From Apium graveolens (Eukaryota; Streptophyta; Magnoliopsida; Apiales; Apiaceae): 64,000 bases of DNA. Positions 32,701-44,781 of the stretch are shown in pieces. Positions within the stretch are counted from its first letter, which is position 1. Every line of letters starts with the position of its first letter. A program made the translations under genes and the position numbers. Location of the stretch: contig NC_133649.1 of assembly GCF_009905375.1 (NCBI RefSeq), positions 240,358,198 through 240,422,197 of the forward strand, read 5' to 3'. Under the pieces are notes generated by a model. It was not told the origin of the DNA. It saw only the letters and a program-made list of their open reading frames with translations, and did not search any database.

Positions 32701-33703
32701 TTCGAAAAAGGATTTTGAGCAAAAAATATAATTGTTTTGGGACTGGAATGTGGCCTGCCCGGTACGGAGTGGTATCAGGCAGTTACCAGGCGCGGAGTGA
32801 CGCATTATGCAAGCGCGGAGTGGCGCATTGTACGGTTATATGGTCTATGTGACCATTGACTTTCGGACTTGCACGACAATGGGCAACCACCGTGTAGTGT
32901 CTTGATGAGCCCAAAGGCGGCTAGGTTTGTATTCCTTCTACTAGTAGAGAAAATTTCGTATTCGGCTGATCACCGATACGTGGTTTATTCCAGTATAGTC
33001 CCTTTCTTCCATTTTGGAAAAACTGTTGTGAAATATACAACAGAGAGCCGATAAGGCTGAGTTTAAAACAAGGATATTGATGAATATATATCAAATCCAT
33101 TTGAGAAATCTGCCCATAAGGCTGAGTTTTAAATTGGGATGTTGATGAATATATATCACACCCATTTGAGAATCTTGGTTCGAGTAACATCTTAAGATTT
33201 TGAAATAAAATGAGTACGAGTATAAAATGATTTTGAGAAAGAGATGGATACAAGTATTCAGTGGATATATTATTGTAGTTGATTTTGAGAATATTATAAA
33301 TTTGACAAGCATATAAACTTTCAGAACGCTTTGGAGATACAAAGTATAATTATTGGTTTTATTTATCCTTACATACTTAATTATGGGGATTTATACCTTG
33401 CTGAGCTATAATGCTCACCCTTGCTTTTATATATCATATCACAACAGACTACCAGCATGGATCAGACCAGGACTGCTGTTCGTAGGCGGGTAAGGAAAGC
33501 TCGTGAGTTCTGTAGGCTTTTTGTGTGCTAGCCCCGTCAGGTAGATTAGTGGAGATGATTTATTTGCTACTGTTTCCAAGCGTATAACCTGTGTGTATGT
33601 GAGTTTGAATAAAAGGTTGAGTAATATTGTGAAAAGAGAATTATTTAATTAATAAGTGATCGTAACGACCCGAATTCACAACCTTGGATTTGGGGGTGTT
33701 ACA
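29780..33703 (+). repeat. Tekay 5' LTR
   Basis: 3924 bp, TGTAAGAACCCTG to GGGGGTGTTACA. It pairs with 39245-43156 at about 99% identity, roughly 40 substitutions and a few small gaps by eye. ORFs inside it recur identically in the other copy and have no protein signature, so I do not call genes here. Confidence 0.96.
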
Positions 33704-34820
33704 GAAATGGTATCAGAGCCAAAGGTTATAAGTCTTGGAAACAGTAAGAGTAAAATGGGTAGACTGAGGATCTAAAAGTTAACAAGAACTCTCATCGAGT
33801 TCGTAGTTGGATTACTATGGAGTAGTCGCGACGGTAGTACCCAAGGGGACCTTAGCCTTAAGAGTTGAGGCATTGGTTGAGTTATTAACAGTCGATTGAA
33901 AAGTCAGCATTAAGGGAAGAGAATGAGTTGTAGCACTCAGAGAAAAGAGTGTTAAGAGTTATATGCACAAGAGAGTCCATTGGTTATGCCGATAGAGTTT
34001 GTTAATAGACTACCAGGAGTTATGTTGAAGTGTTTATGTGAAGTGTTATACGGAAATTGATGGAATCGTTTAAGATCGACAGAATGAGGAAAGGAGAAAA
34101 TTGTACATGATTTTTATAATGTTGATATAGAAGTGGAGCTAAGTCTTCGGAGAAAGCGGGATAAAAACGATACCCCAATACCATGGGTTGATTGGAAAAC
34201 CCGAGTCTTGCCACTCATAGCTCTTTATAGAGTGTCCTTGAGGAGACATATTAGGCAAGAATCAAGATGCTTAATTCTTTTACTATTAAGGTTATTACGT
34301 TACCTGAATTGGTTGAAAGTATTGTTCCGATAATAAGGGTTCAATACATGACGAATAGCGATTCTACCAAGAAGGGTATTCGTTATACCATTGAGGAATC
34401 TATGTCCTATAAGGAAGATTTTAGCGTGTCCCAAGATGAGAAAGCTATGCGATAATACGAATTCATTTCATCCGTTAAGCCATTATGGTTCGGCACGGAA
34501 AGCGAGAATCGACAGAATAATTTCTGAAAAGTTTCATGCTCCCGCAATCAACGCAACAAGCTTCGAACTACTGGAGGAGAAGACCAATAAGTCTAACGCA
34601 GAATTCCAAGAGTGGGATGTCACTAGGAGCTACGTGTATATTATTGACATGATGTCGTCTTTTGTTAACGCATCAAATCAGGTGCGTGGGCACAACGTTG
34701 CGAGTAACTAACGAGGAATGAAGAATGTATTGGTGACAAAGAGAGTTATTAAGCGACTTTAACATAATGAGTAGAGACGCGAATAATGTTATATTGGTGA
34801 TCTTTTATATTAGCATAACG
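33704..34820 (+). other. Tekay primer binding site and 5' leader
   Basis: TGGTATCAGAGCC at 33708-33720 is a tRNA-Met type primer site four bases inside the LTR. The remaining ~1.1 kb to the gag ATG has only short unrecognised ORFs (for example 34391-34711) and looks like an untranslated leader, or possibly unrelated decayed sequence. Confidence 0.75.
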
Positions 34821-35878
34821 ATGCCACCCCGACATATTGGGAAACTAGAGCAAACCCTGCTGAATTGGTAAACCAAAATAACCAAGAACACGAGGAAGTC
34901 GAATATAATGAGTTCAGCTTAGAGGATTACAATGAAGAAGAAACTATGGATACTAATGAGGGGAAGGCCAGAGCGGAAACCCCATGGACCAAATTATGAA
35001 TCTTCTTCGAGAGAATTTAAATTGTCACCCTCAACCCATGTTGATCATGTTCCAGTTACTAATGTCTTTAAGGCCTTTAAGTTGTTAAAACCCCTAGAAA
35101 TTTCAAGGGACTGCTAACCTGTTAAGGCCAGAGCTTGGCTGAAAGAAATGGAAAAGAGTTTTGAGATAGTGCCCATAGAAGAGACGCAAAAGACTGTGTT
35201 CACCAATTATATGTTGAAAGGAGAAGCAAAGTATTAGTGGGAACCTAAAGGAACCCTGGAGACTGATGTGATTATCACATGGGGAAAAGTATTTCCTAGG
35301 TTTATGGAGGTTCAGATGGAGTTGAAGTTTCTAGAGATTAAGTAAGATAAGATGTCAGTGGATGTGTACAAAGCCAAATTTATTGAACTGTCGAGATTCA
35401 TGCCGGAGTTTGTGAACACGAAAGAGAAAAAGGCAAGGAGATTTCAGCAAGGGCTGAAACAATGGATTCAAGACCGAGTGTCATTACTTGAGATAACAGA
35501 CTATGTGCAAAAAGGCCTCAATTGTAGAGGCAGAGAGTGAGCAAAGTCAAAAAGAGGAAGAGAGCAAGAATAGGAGTTTGGAAGCCAAGGCGGCAGAGCG
35601 ATAAACAGAACTTTCCGATTAGGACTGAGAGGGGAGCGGTGTCCCAACCCGTAGTGGGTACCGGGTTTAGCGAACCGGTAAGCAAGAGTATCACCCAGGG
35701 AGGTGGTCAATATAGGACTATATTTCATAACTAGTTTCGGTCACCCCTACCAGATCATAAGTCATGTGGGGAGAAACATCCCGGGGTATGTAATTTAGGA
35801 AAAGAGCTACTGAGATGCTTTAATTGTAACCAACCAGGACATTATTCTAGCAACTGCCCCAACCCAGCTAGGGCGTGA
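34821..35878 (+). pseudogene. Tekay gag (heavily broken)
   Basis: It starts at ATG 34821 (MPPRHIGK). The gag domain lies at about 35140-35520: KTVFTNYMLKGEAKY, a stop at an expected Trp, then VDVYKAKFIELSRFMPEF and RRFQQGLKQWIQDRV. A clean CCHC knuckle, CFNCNQPGHYSSNC, lies near 35818-35860. At least five stops and several frame changes interrupt it. Confidence 0.85.
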
Positions 35879-36432
35879 TAGCAGGTAACCTTTTACTCAA
35901 CTTGGTTACTGCAAATATTCTGTTTAATTCTGAAGTAACTAAGTATTTTTTTATCGCGAGATTTTTGGCCAAGTTAAAACTTAATGTGATTCCAACGCGA
36001 GAATTATTGCGAATAGAAATAATGAATCGAGAGGTTATTCCAATTAATGAGATTCATCTAATCTGCAAGTGGGAACTAGGAGGGAAAGACTTTAAGTTGG
36101 ACTTAATTCCTTTCAGGATGAGAGAATTTGGTGTGGTCTTAAAAATGGATTGGTTGTCGAGCAATGGTGCTCAGATTGATTATAAAGGATAGAAAGTTAA
36201 AATCTGAATGCCTAACGGCAAGGAAATTGTGATTAAGGGTCAGCGTCAAACCCGGAAATTTTTGAATATTGCTCAAGCGAAGCAATTATTGAGGAAATAT
36301 AGCAAAGCGTATTTAGCATACGTGGCGGGTACCAAGAGAGAAGCCCCGATGTACGTGACATACCAGTTGTTCACGAGTTTGAGGATGTGTTTTCCAAAGA
36401 CCTTTCAGGATTATCACATGACCGAGAGATAG
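35879..36432 (+). pseudogene. Tekay protease region
   Basis: Decodes as VTANILFNSEVTKYFFIARF followed by FRMREFGVVLKMDWLSSNGAQIDYKG, the region around and after the retropepsin active site in chromoviruses. The usual DSGA-type active-site motif is not visible where expected (FNSEVTKYF here). A stop at 36190 is followed by MPNGKEIVIKGQR in another open piece, then the linker to RT. Confidence 0.75.
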
Positions 36433-37105
36433 AGTTCGCTATCGAATTAGCATCAGGAACGACATCAGTTTCAAAAAGCCCCATATAGGCTAGCCCCGGT
36501 TGAAATGAAAGAATTGACTTCACAGTTGCAAGAACTGTTGAATAAAGGAATGATGAGACCTAATGTGTCACCATGAGGCACACCAATGTTGTTTGTCGAA
36601 AAGAAGGATGGTAGTATGCGATTGTGCACAGAGTATAGGGAACTGAATAAGCTGACTATTAAGAACAGATACCCTCTCTCTAGAATTGACGATTCGTTTG
36701 ACCAACTTGAAGGAGTGGTACACTTTTTGAAAATCGATCTAAGAATGGGATATCACCAACTGAAGATTAAAACAGGGGATAAATACCGTATTTCGCACGA
36801 GGTATGGACATTATGAGTTCTTGGTGACGTCGTTCGGGCTTTCATGGACTTTGTGAATCGAGTGTTTAAAAAGTATTTGGACGTGTGCGTCATTATTTTT
36901 TTATTGATAATATTTTAGTCTATTCTAAAATGGAAGAAGAACATGCGGAATATCTGAGGATAGTGGTAGAAGCATTGAGAAGAGAAAAGTTGTTTGCCAA
37001 ATTCTCAAGGTGCGAATTCTGGCAAAATGAAGTTCAGATCTTAGGACAATTGATGAGCAGTGAAGGAGTGTTAGTTGACCCTACCAATGTTGAGGCAGTA
37101 TTCCA
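36433..37105 (+). pseudogene. Tekay reverse transcriptase (active site altered)
   Basis: Fingers: [17 protein letters not shown]. Palm: [15 protein letters not shown] with the first catalytic Asp. After a frame break near 36800 the FVNRVFKKYLD stretch leads to FIDNILVYSK at about 36898, where the second Asp of the DD pair is Asn. It then reads CEFWQNEVQILGQLMSSEGV. A stop near 36574 replaces an expected Trp. Confidence 0.88.
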
Positions 37106-37791
37106 ATGAGAAAGAATAACCACACCTACGGAAGTAGGAACTTTTTGGGAATTAACCAGTTTTATGAGAGGTTCGTACGGGATTTTGCTAAGATATCAGG
37201 ACCTTTGATTAGGCCTACTTGCAAAATGGAAAAGGTTGTGTGGAATGAAAAATGTGAGGAAAGTTTTCAGGAATTGAAAAGAACTTTGGTATCAGCCCTC
37301 GTGCTGGCATTGCCCGATGGAAAGGGTGATTTTGTGATCTATAGTGATGCGTCACATAAAGGATTATGATGTATGCTCATGTGGCATGGGAAAATGGTTG
37401 CTTATGCCTCACGGCAGCTGAAGGAATATGAAGTAAGATACCCTACTCATGAATTAGAATTAGCAGTAATAGTTTTGCTTTGAAAAATTGGAGACAATAT
37501 CCATACAGAGAAAATTGTGAGATCTACACTGACCATAAGAGCCTTAAGTATATATTTACTCAGAAAGAACTCAATAGGAGACAGAGGAGATGGTTAGAGT
37601 TAATGAAAGACTATGTCGGTGAGATTTTATATCACCCAGGGAAGGCCAATGTGGTGGCCGATGCCCTTAGTAGTAAAGAGAGACTCAAGATGTTGACAAC
37701 GCCGGAGGAACTAGTGAGAGAACTCGAGGAGATGGAGATAGAGGTGAAGTCACTGGTAAAGGGACTGATGGACTATTTGAGATCAAATTAG
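37106..37791 (+). pseudogene. Tekay RNase H
   Basis: Connection region FLGINQFYERFVRDFAKIS, then RNase H: FVIYSDASHKGL with the first Asp, followed at once by a stop (TGA near 37367). It continues [22 protein letters not shown] with a frame break, [20 protein letters not shown] and [12 protein letters not shown]. Confidence 0.88.
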
Positions 37792-39220
37792 AACCGGAAT
37801 TGTTAGAAAAGATGGGACATTATCAGGAAGAGAAGACGAATGAAGAGCGAGAATCTTTGACTGAGAAGAAGTCAAATGTGAGAAAGATGAGAAGGGAATT
37901 ATGAGGTATGCGAACCGGATTTGGATTCCGAATGTTCGAGAATTAAAAGATGAAATTTTACGTGAAGGACATAATTCTAGATATTCAATTCATCCTGGAG
38001 GTACCAAGATGTACCGAGATCCAAAGGAATATTATTGATGACCCAACATGAAAAGAGACGTGGCCAATTGGGTCAGTAAGTGTTTGACCTGTTAAAGAGT
38101 GAAGGTGGAACATCAGCGACCGAGGGGACTCCTACAACCCTTAGGAATTCCGATGTGAAAGTGGGAACAAATAGCCATGGATTCTGTGGTAGGATTTCCC
38201 CGAGCTAAGGCTAACCGTGATGCAATATGAGTAATTATATATCGACTGACCAAGTCAGCATACTTTCTTCCAATCAAGAAAACCTACATGGTGGATAGAT
38301 TAGCAGAGCTATACATCAATGAAATTGTGATAAGACATGGAGTCTCTGTAGCTATCGTATCTGACAGAGATCCCCGATTCAACTCCAGATTTTTTTGAGG
38401 AGCTTTCAGGAATGCTTATGAACCAAACTGAATATGAGTATTGCATACCATCCCCAAATCGATGGACAAAGTGAGTGAATCATTCAGACATTGGAGTACA
38501 TGTTGAGAAATTTTGTAATTGATTTTTAAGGTTATTGAGATGAACACCTATCTTTGATAGAGTTTGCCTATAATCATAGTTATCATGCGAGTATAGAAAT
38601 GCCCCTACATGAGGCGCTGTATGGTCGGAGGTGCCATTCACCCTTGTACTGGGATGAAGTTGGTGAAAGAAAGTTACTAGGTCCCGACTTGGTGTAAAGA
38701 ACGAGGGACATAGTTGAGTTGATCAGAGGATGCTTAGCGGCAGCCCAAGACCGACAACGTAAATATGCCGACTTAGCACGAAAAGACAGAGAGTATGAAG
38801 TGGGTGACCAGGTATTTTTGAAAGTATCACCATGGGAAGGACTGATGAGATTTGGAAAGAAAGGGAAGTTGAGTTCCCGATATATGGGTCCTTTGAGATT
38901 TTGTGACAAATAGAACCGTGGCATACGAATTGGCTTTACCTCTGAACCTTGAACAGGTTCATAGTGTTTTTCATGTGCCAATGTTGAGAAAGTATAATGC
39001 GGATACCAAGAATATAGTGAAACATGAGTAAGTACTAGATCTGTCCTACATTGAGCAACTAGTTGAAATCATTGGTTGAAAAGAGCAAGTACTCAGGGAC
39101 AAGAGTGTCAAGCTATTCAGATTCTTATTGAGACATCCCAAGGTCGAGGAGTCGACTTGGGAATTAGAGAGCCACCTGCAAGAAAGGTACCCCCATCTAT
39201 TTGTGAGTTGATTCCGGGAC
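37792..39220 (+). pseudogene. Tekay integrase and chromodomain-like C-terminus
   Basis: Recognisable pieces are all separated by stops or frame breaks. They include a zinc-site Cys pair near 38088 and AMDSVVGFPRAK with the first Asp near 38176. IYRLTKSAYFLPIKK and VSDRDPRFNSRFF (second Asp) follow. The region of the third acidic residue is frame-broken. Barrel region: VAYELALPLNLEQVHSVFHV. Chromodomain-like end: SVKLFRFLLRHPKVEESTWELE, then LQERYPHLF. Many stops stand at expected Trp codons. Confidence 0.85.
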
Positions 39221-39227
39221 GGAATCC

Positions 39228-39244
39228 TTTTAAGGGGGGGAGAC
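39228..39244 (+). other. Tekay polypurine tract
   Basis: TTTTAAGGGGGGGAGAC immediately before the TGTAAGAACC start of the 3' LTR. Confidence 0.9.
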
Positions 39245-42200
39245 TGTAAGAACCCTGATTTTTGTAATATTTTAAAACTTCTGTGAATAGTAACTTGAAC
39301 TAATTAAGTAATACGTATGGGGATCATCATTAAATGAATAGTGGAATTTTGAGAATCCGAGATCATATTCTTGTTTATCGAGGAAAATAAGTGAATGTAA
39401 AAGCCGACAGAATTCGAAGATTCACAATTATACTACGTGTTTTCGTATCCGTAAAGAATGGCGTAGAACCGGGAATACTACGTGAAATAAATAATATATC
39501 AAGGTATTTCTATGATCAAGAGAAGGAATGGAATTGGTTATAGGATTATAAGCGATAAAAGAAATCGCTACGAAACAAGTCGTTATACGTGGAAACTATC
39601 GGAATGGAACGACGATTGCATTTACGATAAATAAACGAATGAGAAATTAAATCCCATGCAAGTTGGCCATGCATAACCAAGTCCTAACTAGTAGTTAGGA
39701 GTGTAACTAGATGATTAGAAGCTAACTAGAATAGTTAGTGGAATAGTGTTGAATAGTGATGGGAGACAACAAGTACACAAGCCTCACTTCTCCCTTTTCT
39801 CACTTCACCACACAATCAAACCAACCCATACCTTTGCCAAATTATAGTCAAATCTGCTGCATACATCCCATATATTCATTATACACTCCGACACTTTAGC
39901 CACAAAAGAAAACAACCACTTTTCCCTCACTTAAAGCTCTCCCATTTTTCATTCCAGCAGTTCGGATTTTCTGAGCAAGGGAGAAAGAAAAATTCATAAC
40001 TCAAAATATACTCATTCAAATATCATGAAATTTTTACCATAGCTTTTATATATCATGGGTAAGCTTCGTACCAAATTTCAGCCTCAACTTATTGTTTTTC
40101 AATTTTATAAAAATGTTTGAATGAGGTGCTGAAAGGTAACTCCGAAATTTTAACTTGTTTCTTTGTTATGTTTCTTAAGGATCTAGCCCTTCTAAGTGTT
40201 TTCTAAGCAAACCAAGCCTCAATCATCCTAGCACTAACCTTCCTAGTATCCAAGAAGGTATAACTTTCAACCTTTTAAGGTTTTATGGTTGAATTTAAGA
40301 GTTATGTTTGTTGTAGTGTTAAGATCCAAAGGATTGTGTTTGTTTGAGTTTGTATTGATTATGTTCTTGCTAAAGACTTGAGATGTTGAGTTGTAATCCA
40401 TATATGTGGTACTATATAGAGCATATAAGGTTCATGTGGGTGGATCTTGAGAAGTACTTGTGTTTATGATGGTTATAGGTAGTGATTGTGTTAAGATCAA
40501 GCAGTAGAAATTGAGTTTGGGCATTCTTGCACTTGATCTGTTTTCTGCAGGACATTCGGCCATGAAAATTGTTAAAATTTGAAAACCACTGGCCATGAGC
40601 AGATAGATCTTGTTTTTTAGTTTCTATACATGTGTAGATCATCATGAGGAGATTTACGTTTTAGGAGTTATGGTCGTTTTAGTGTAAAACATTTCTGCGA
40701 TTAGCCAACTGCACTTAAGTCCACTTGCATGGTGATTTTGAAGGACTTAAAATAATTTCGAGATTCTGGAAAAATTATGAAAAATGGATATGATAGTAGA
40801 GAAGACTGTCCAAAAAGAATTTTGAGAAAATATTAATTTTTAGATTTTATAAAAATATTTTGGTAAAGCGAGCGCAAGCGAAAAACGCATAAAAACCTAG
40901 TTTTGACGCGCGTTTTCTCACGTTCGAGCTTAAAACTCGAAATGGACTTTCTAAAGCGAACGATCGATTTCAAAACTCGACCATGTTATAAAGTGAGAAT
41001 ATAAGTGTTGAGAATGTGACGATCGGAGATTCGTTATACTTGAGTAGTTGTGAAAGTTGCTTAATAAAAGCGAGACGTTAATCGCGTACTAACTTAGACC
41101 GTTGGTTCTTGTTTATAGATCGCCAACCAAACACCAGATACCATACCACTTCGATTACTCGAGGCAAGTTTTCGAAACCCTATCTCATACTATCCATGCT
41201 ATATATATACTGTTGTGATATTGATGCCATGATTTACAGTTCAAATATATATATGCTTGTCTATGATATCAATGCATACGAATTATGCGATTGTTTACGA
41301 AAACAAATTTCGTTTACACGAGTATGAGAAGTTGAAACGTATTTCAAATATAATATATGATAATGGGAGTTGAAGATATTTTAATAACGATTTAATTCCG
41401 GAGAGAGCCGGACGTGAAAGATTTCTATTTCGATAAACAAAGTACGTTCGCGTAATATATATCAAGCGAACGATTGAGATTTTGACTTAAACTTCGAGAA
41501 ATATTGGTTTATTCATTTAAGGGACACCCTTACTTGATTGATTATTTTATAAAGCGATATTTAAGGGATTATTAAATATCCAGAAAGTATTTAAAAATAT
41601 ACTGAATAGTTTATAAATAATTTCACGTTATTTAATAAAGATTTAACTATTCAAAGAGCAATTATAGGATACCAAATCATGTTTTGATTATTTGATTAAG
41701 GTGTCTCCATTCGTTGGACCTTATTCATAAAATATTTTGTATTTAAGGTTTTTATTAATTCATTGAACCTTAATTAGAAATACTTTGTACTTAAGATTTT
41801 ATCAATTCATTAAATCCCTCTTATATAATTATGAGACCTTAGATATTTAATATCTTCGGACTTCTAAAAACTTATTTAAAAATAGACATAATTCCCAAAG
41901 GTACTTTCTAAATTATTCAAAACTCTTGAAAGAGATTAATCATTTGAAACGTATCAAAACCTTAGGGAACTTAGTCTTGAAGCATAAGAGTTTTGCTTCC
42001 TCGTTCAATAAAGAACAAGTGAGTAATATACGTGTCACCCTACTACAGATAGGGATTTGAAAATGATTTTAAATTCAAAAATCTGACAACTCCCAAAGAT
42101 CAATTGAGTTAAAAGTGATGAATAAATCATCTTATTTAAAGGTCAACTTTTAACGACCTATTCCTTCGAATCAGGATTTTGAGCAAAAGATATAATTGTT

Positions 42201-43156
42201 TTGGGACTGGAATGTGGCCTGCCCGGTACGGAGTGGTATCAGGCAGTGACCAGGCGCGGAGTGGCGCATTATGCAAGCGCGGAGTGGCGCATTGTACGGT
42301 TATATGGTCTATGTGACCATTGACTTTCGGACTTGCACGGCAATGGGCAACCACCGTGTAGTGTCTTGATGAGCCCAAAGGCGGCTAGGTTTGTATTCCT
42401 TCTACTAGTAGAGAAAATTTCGTATTCGGCTGATCACCGATACGTGGTTTATTCCAGTATAGTCCCTTTCTTCCATTTTGGAAAAACTGTTGTGAAATAT
42501 ACAACAGAGAGCCAATAAGGCTGAGTTTAAAACAAGGATATTGATGAATATATATCAAATCCATTTGAGAAATCTGCCCATAAGGCTGAGTTTTAAATTG
42601 GGATGTTGATGAATATATATCACACCCATTTGAGAATCTTGGTTCGAGTAACATCTTAAGATTTTGAAATAAAACGAGTACGAGTATAAAATGATTTTGA
42701 GAAAGAGATGGATACAAGTATTCAGTGGATATATTATTGTAGTTGATTTTGAGAATATTATAAATTTGACAAGCATATAAACTTTCAGAACGCTTTGGAG
42801 ATACAAAGTATAATTATTGGTTTTATACCTTAATTATGGGGATTTATACCTTGCTGAGCTATAATGCTCACCCTTGCTTTTATATATCATATCACAACAG
42901 ACTACCAGCATGGATCAGACCAGGACTGCTGTCCGTAGGCGGGTAAGGAAAGCTCGTGAGTTCTGTAGGCTTTTTGTGCGCTAGCCCCGTCAGGTAGATA
43001 AGTGGAGATGATTTATTTGCTACTGTTTCCAAGCGTATAACCTGTGTGTATATGAGTTTGAATAAAAGGTCGAGTAATATTGTGAAAAGAGAATTATTTA
43101 ATTAATAAGTGATCGTAACGACCCGAATTCACAACCTTGGATTTGGGGGTGTTACA
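39245..43156 (+). repeat. Tekay 3' LTR
   Basis: 3912 bp, same ends as 29780-33703. Differences are scattered single substitutions plus gaps, for example a ~10-base gap near 42830. Confidence 0.96.
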
Positions 43157-43236
43157 CGGATTCTTGTCCGGGCTGTTCTTAAACTGAAAAATCTTTCTAA
43201 ACACGGCGACCCTTGGAGATACATCGTGTTTGGCAC
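43157..43236 (-). pseudogene. Tat antisense gene, internal exon fragment between two insertions
   Basis: An 80-bp sliver of Tat between Tekay and copia-C. Its outer five bases on each side are the target duplications CGGAT (43157-43161) and GGCAC (43232-43236). On the minus strand it decodes AKHDVSPRVAVFRKIFQFKN, in frame with the N-terminal piece at 52132-52557 and with 29779 downward once one copy of each duplication is discounted. Confidence 0.85.
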
Positions 43237-44767
43237 TGTTGGGTTCCGAAGGCATAAAACGCAGCGGATAAACGTAAATAAAACAAAAATTTCGAAACCC
43301 AAAAACAGGATCCATGTATAATTATGGGCAGATTATGGAGATAACGAATCATACCTTTCAAGAGATTAACTTTCACAAACTCAACGGAGATTCTAGCTAT
43401 CACGCTTTGTGTCTACCTCTCGGAGAAACACCTCTATGGTATCCACACGAGCACCTTCAAGAACGTCTCACGAACTTGACTACGGAATGGATGTACTAGC
43501 CTCCTTCTTGACGATCTGAATTGCCTCTGCCTCTCTTTGCTGCTAGGGTTTCCTTAAAAAATGTACAACCCTCTTTAACCTCTCATTATCTATTTATAAT
43601 GACTGATTAAAAAGGCCCATAATAGCAAAGCCCAACCCTAGTAGGTATTGGATTAAATAATAAAAATGAATTTCTATTATTTAATTAATAACTAAGTCAT
43701 ACTTAATTATTCTGGGCAAAAACTTTCCTTTTAATTCTAATTTATATTATCTCAATTAAGTCTTACTTAATTATAATAAAATTCAAATAATCATCAATTA
43801 ATTTAAATCCATAATTTAAATTAACTATTCCATTAAGTGCTCTATTTGTGCGATCCTATAGGCTATTATTTATTTGGCAATAATTTTATTCTCTAATAAA
43901 ATTATAAACAATGAGCTGTATCTAGTAATACATCATTGTTACCCAATTAAACAATAATTAAATCGTGATTAGATAAAACCTTTCGTGATTAATGTTTTTC
44001 GTGTAATATAATCCCTTTAACCATACATATTATAGATTAAACTCGAGGCATGTATTTAGTCATCCTCTTCAATATTTAATCCGGGTTTACTTGATCCATG
44101 AGTAGATTATCGAGACAAATCATTATTTGAGCATGGCCATGCTTTTATAATCTCACTCAATCAAGAGGCCAATAATATCTCTCCTAATTATAGGAGGGTT
44201 AAATCCTTTATCTATCATTCATATTTCTCATACGACTCATGATATACCCGATGTCCACTTTTATCATCACCCGATCAAAAGTAACTTTTAATGTAGTCAA
44301 AGTATATTAATCCTCGTATAGAAATATAATGATTTCAAGTTAAAGGATCGTTACACCATTATCACTGTGAGTCTTTCTTATGACTTTATTAAACATGAAG
44401 AATCTCACTGTGGGTCTGTCTAGTACCATGTACTCTCACATGTACCTATGTATTGACTTTAGTATCCCCATACTTATAACCAATGAGATGTGGTTATCTT
44501 GTCAAACAACATACTAGTCTATCTATATATTATTATTGTCCTATATAATAATACTCGACTAGGGACCTTTAAGAATATGATATATTATATAATCTCAAGT
44601 TCAAGTCATGTACTTAAACTATATAATTTGTATCATGATTCTAAGGACATTTATTATGCTAACAAAATATCGCAGTAATTAAGGTCATAATAAATACATT
44701 TATTGAATGATCAACTGACATAAAGATAAAAGAATAATATATTGCCTCTAGGGCACCTACACTAACA
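43237..44767 (-). repeat. Copia-C 3' LTR
   Basis: 1531 bp, TGTTGGGTTCC to CACTAACA, paired with 50600-52131. AT-rich with no believable gene. PPT AAGTGGGAGAT (minus strand) adjoins its inner end at 44768-44778. Confidence 0.96.
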
Positions 44768-44781
44768 ATCTCCCACTTGCA

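Larger units (their letters stand above)
29780..43156 (+). mobile_element. Tekay/Del-type Ty3/gypsy chromovirus with 3.9-kb LTRs and TSD
   Basis: 13.4 kb, flanked by CGGAT at 29775-29779 and 43157-43161. LTRs are 29780-33703 and 39245-43156, with a tRNA-Met primer site at 33708 and a polypurine tract at about 39232-39244. Interior order: gag with CCHC, protease, RT, RNase H, integrase, chromodomain-like end. The very long LTRs and the terminal chromodomain fit Tekay/Del. By eye about 1% of LTR positions differ, yet the coding region has dozens of stops. It is inserted in the Tat antisense gene. Confidence 0.93.

Noticed and set aside
32921..33253. ORFs repeated in both Tekay LTRs (also 42385-42717)
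   Set aside because: Duplicated only because the LTRs are duplicated; low-complexity AT-rich translation with no recognised motif.
34391..34711. Possible extra gene before Tekay gag
   Set aside because: 106 codons with no motif in an element whose leader is normally noncoding; other frames are equally open here.
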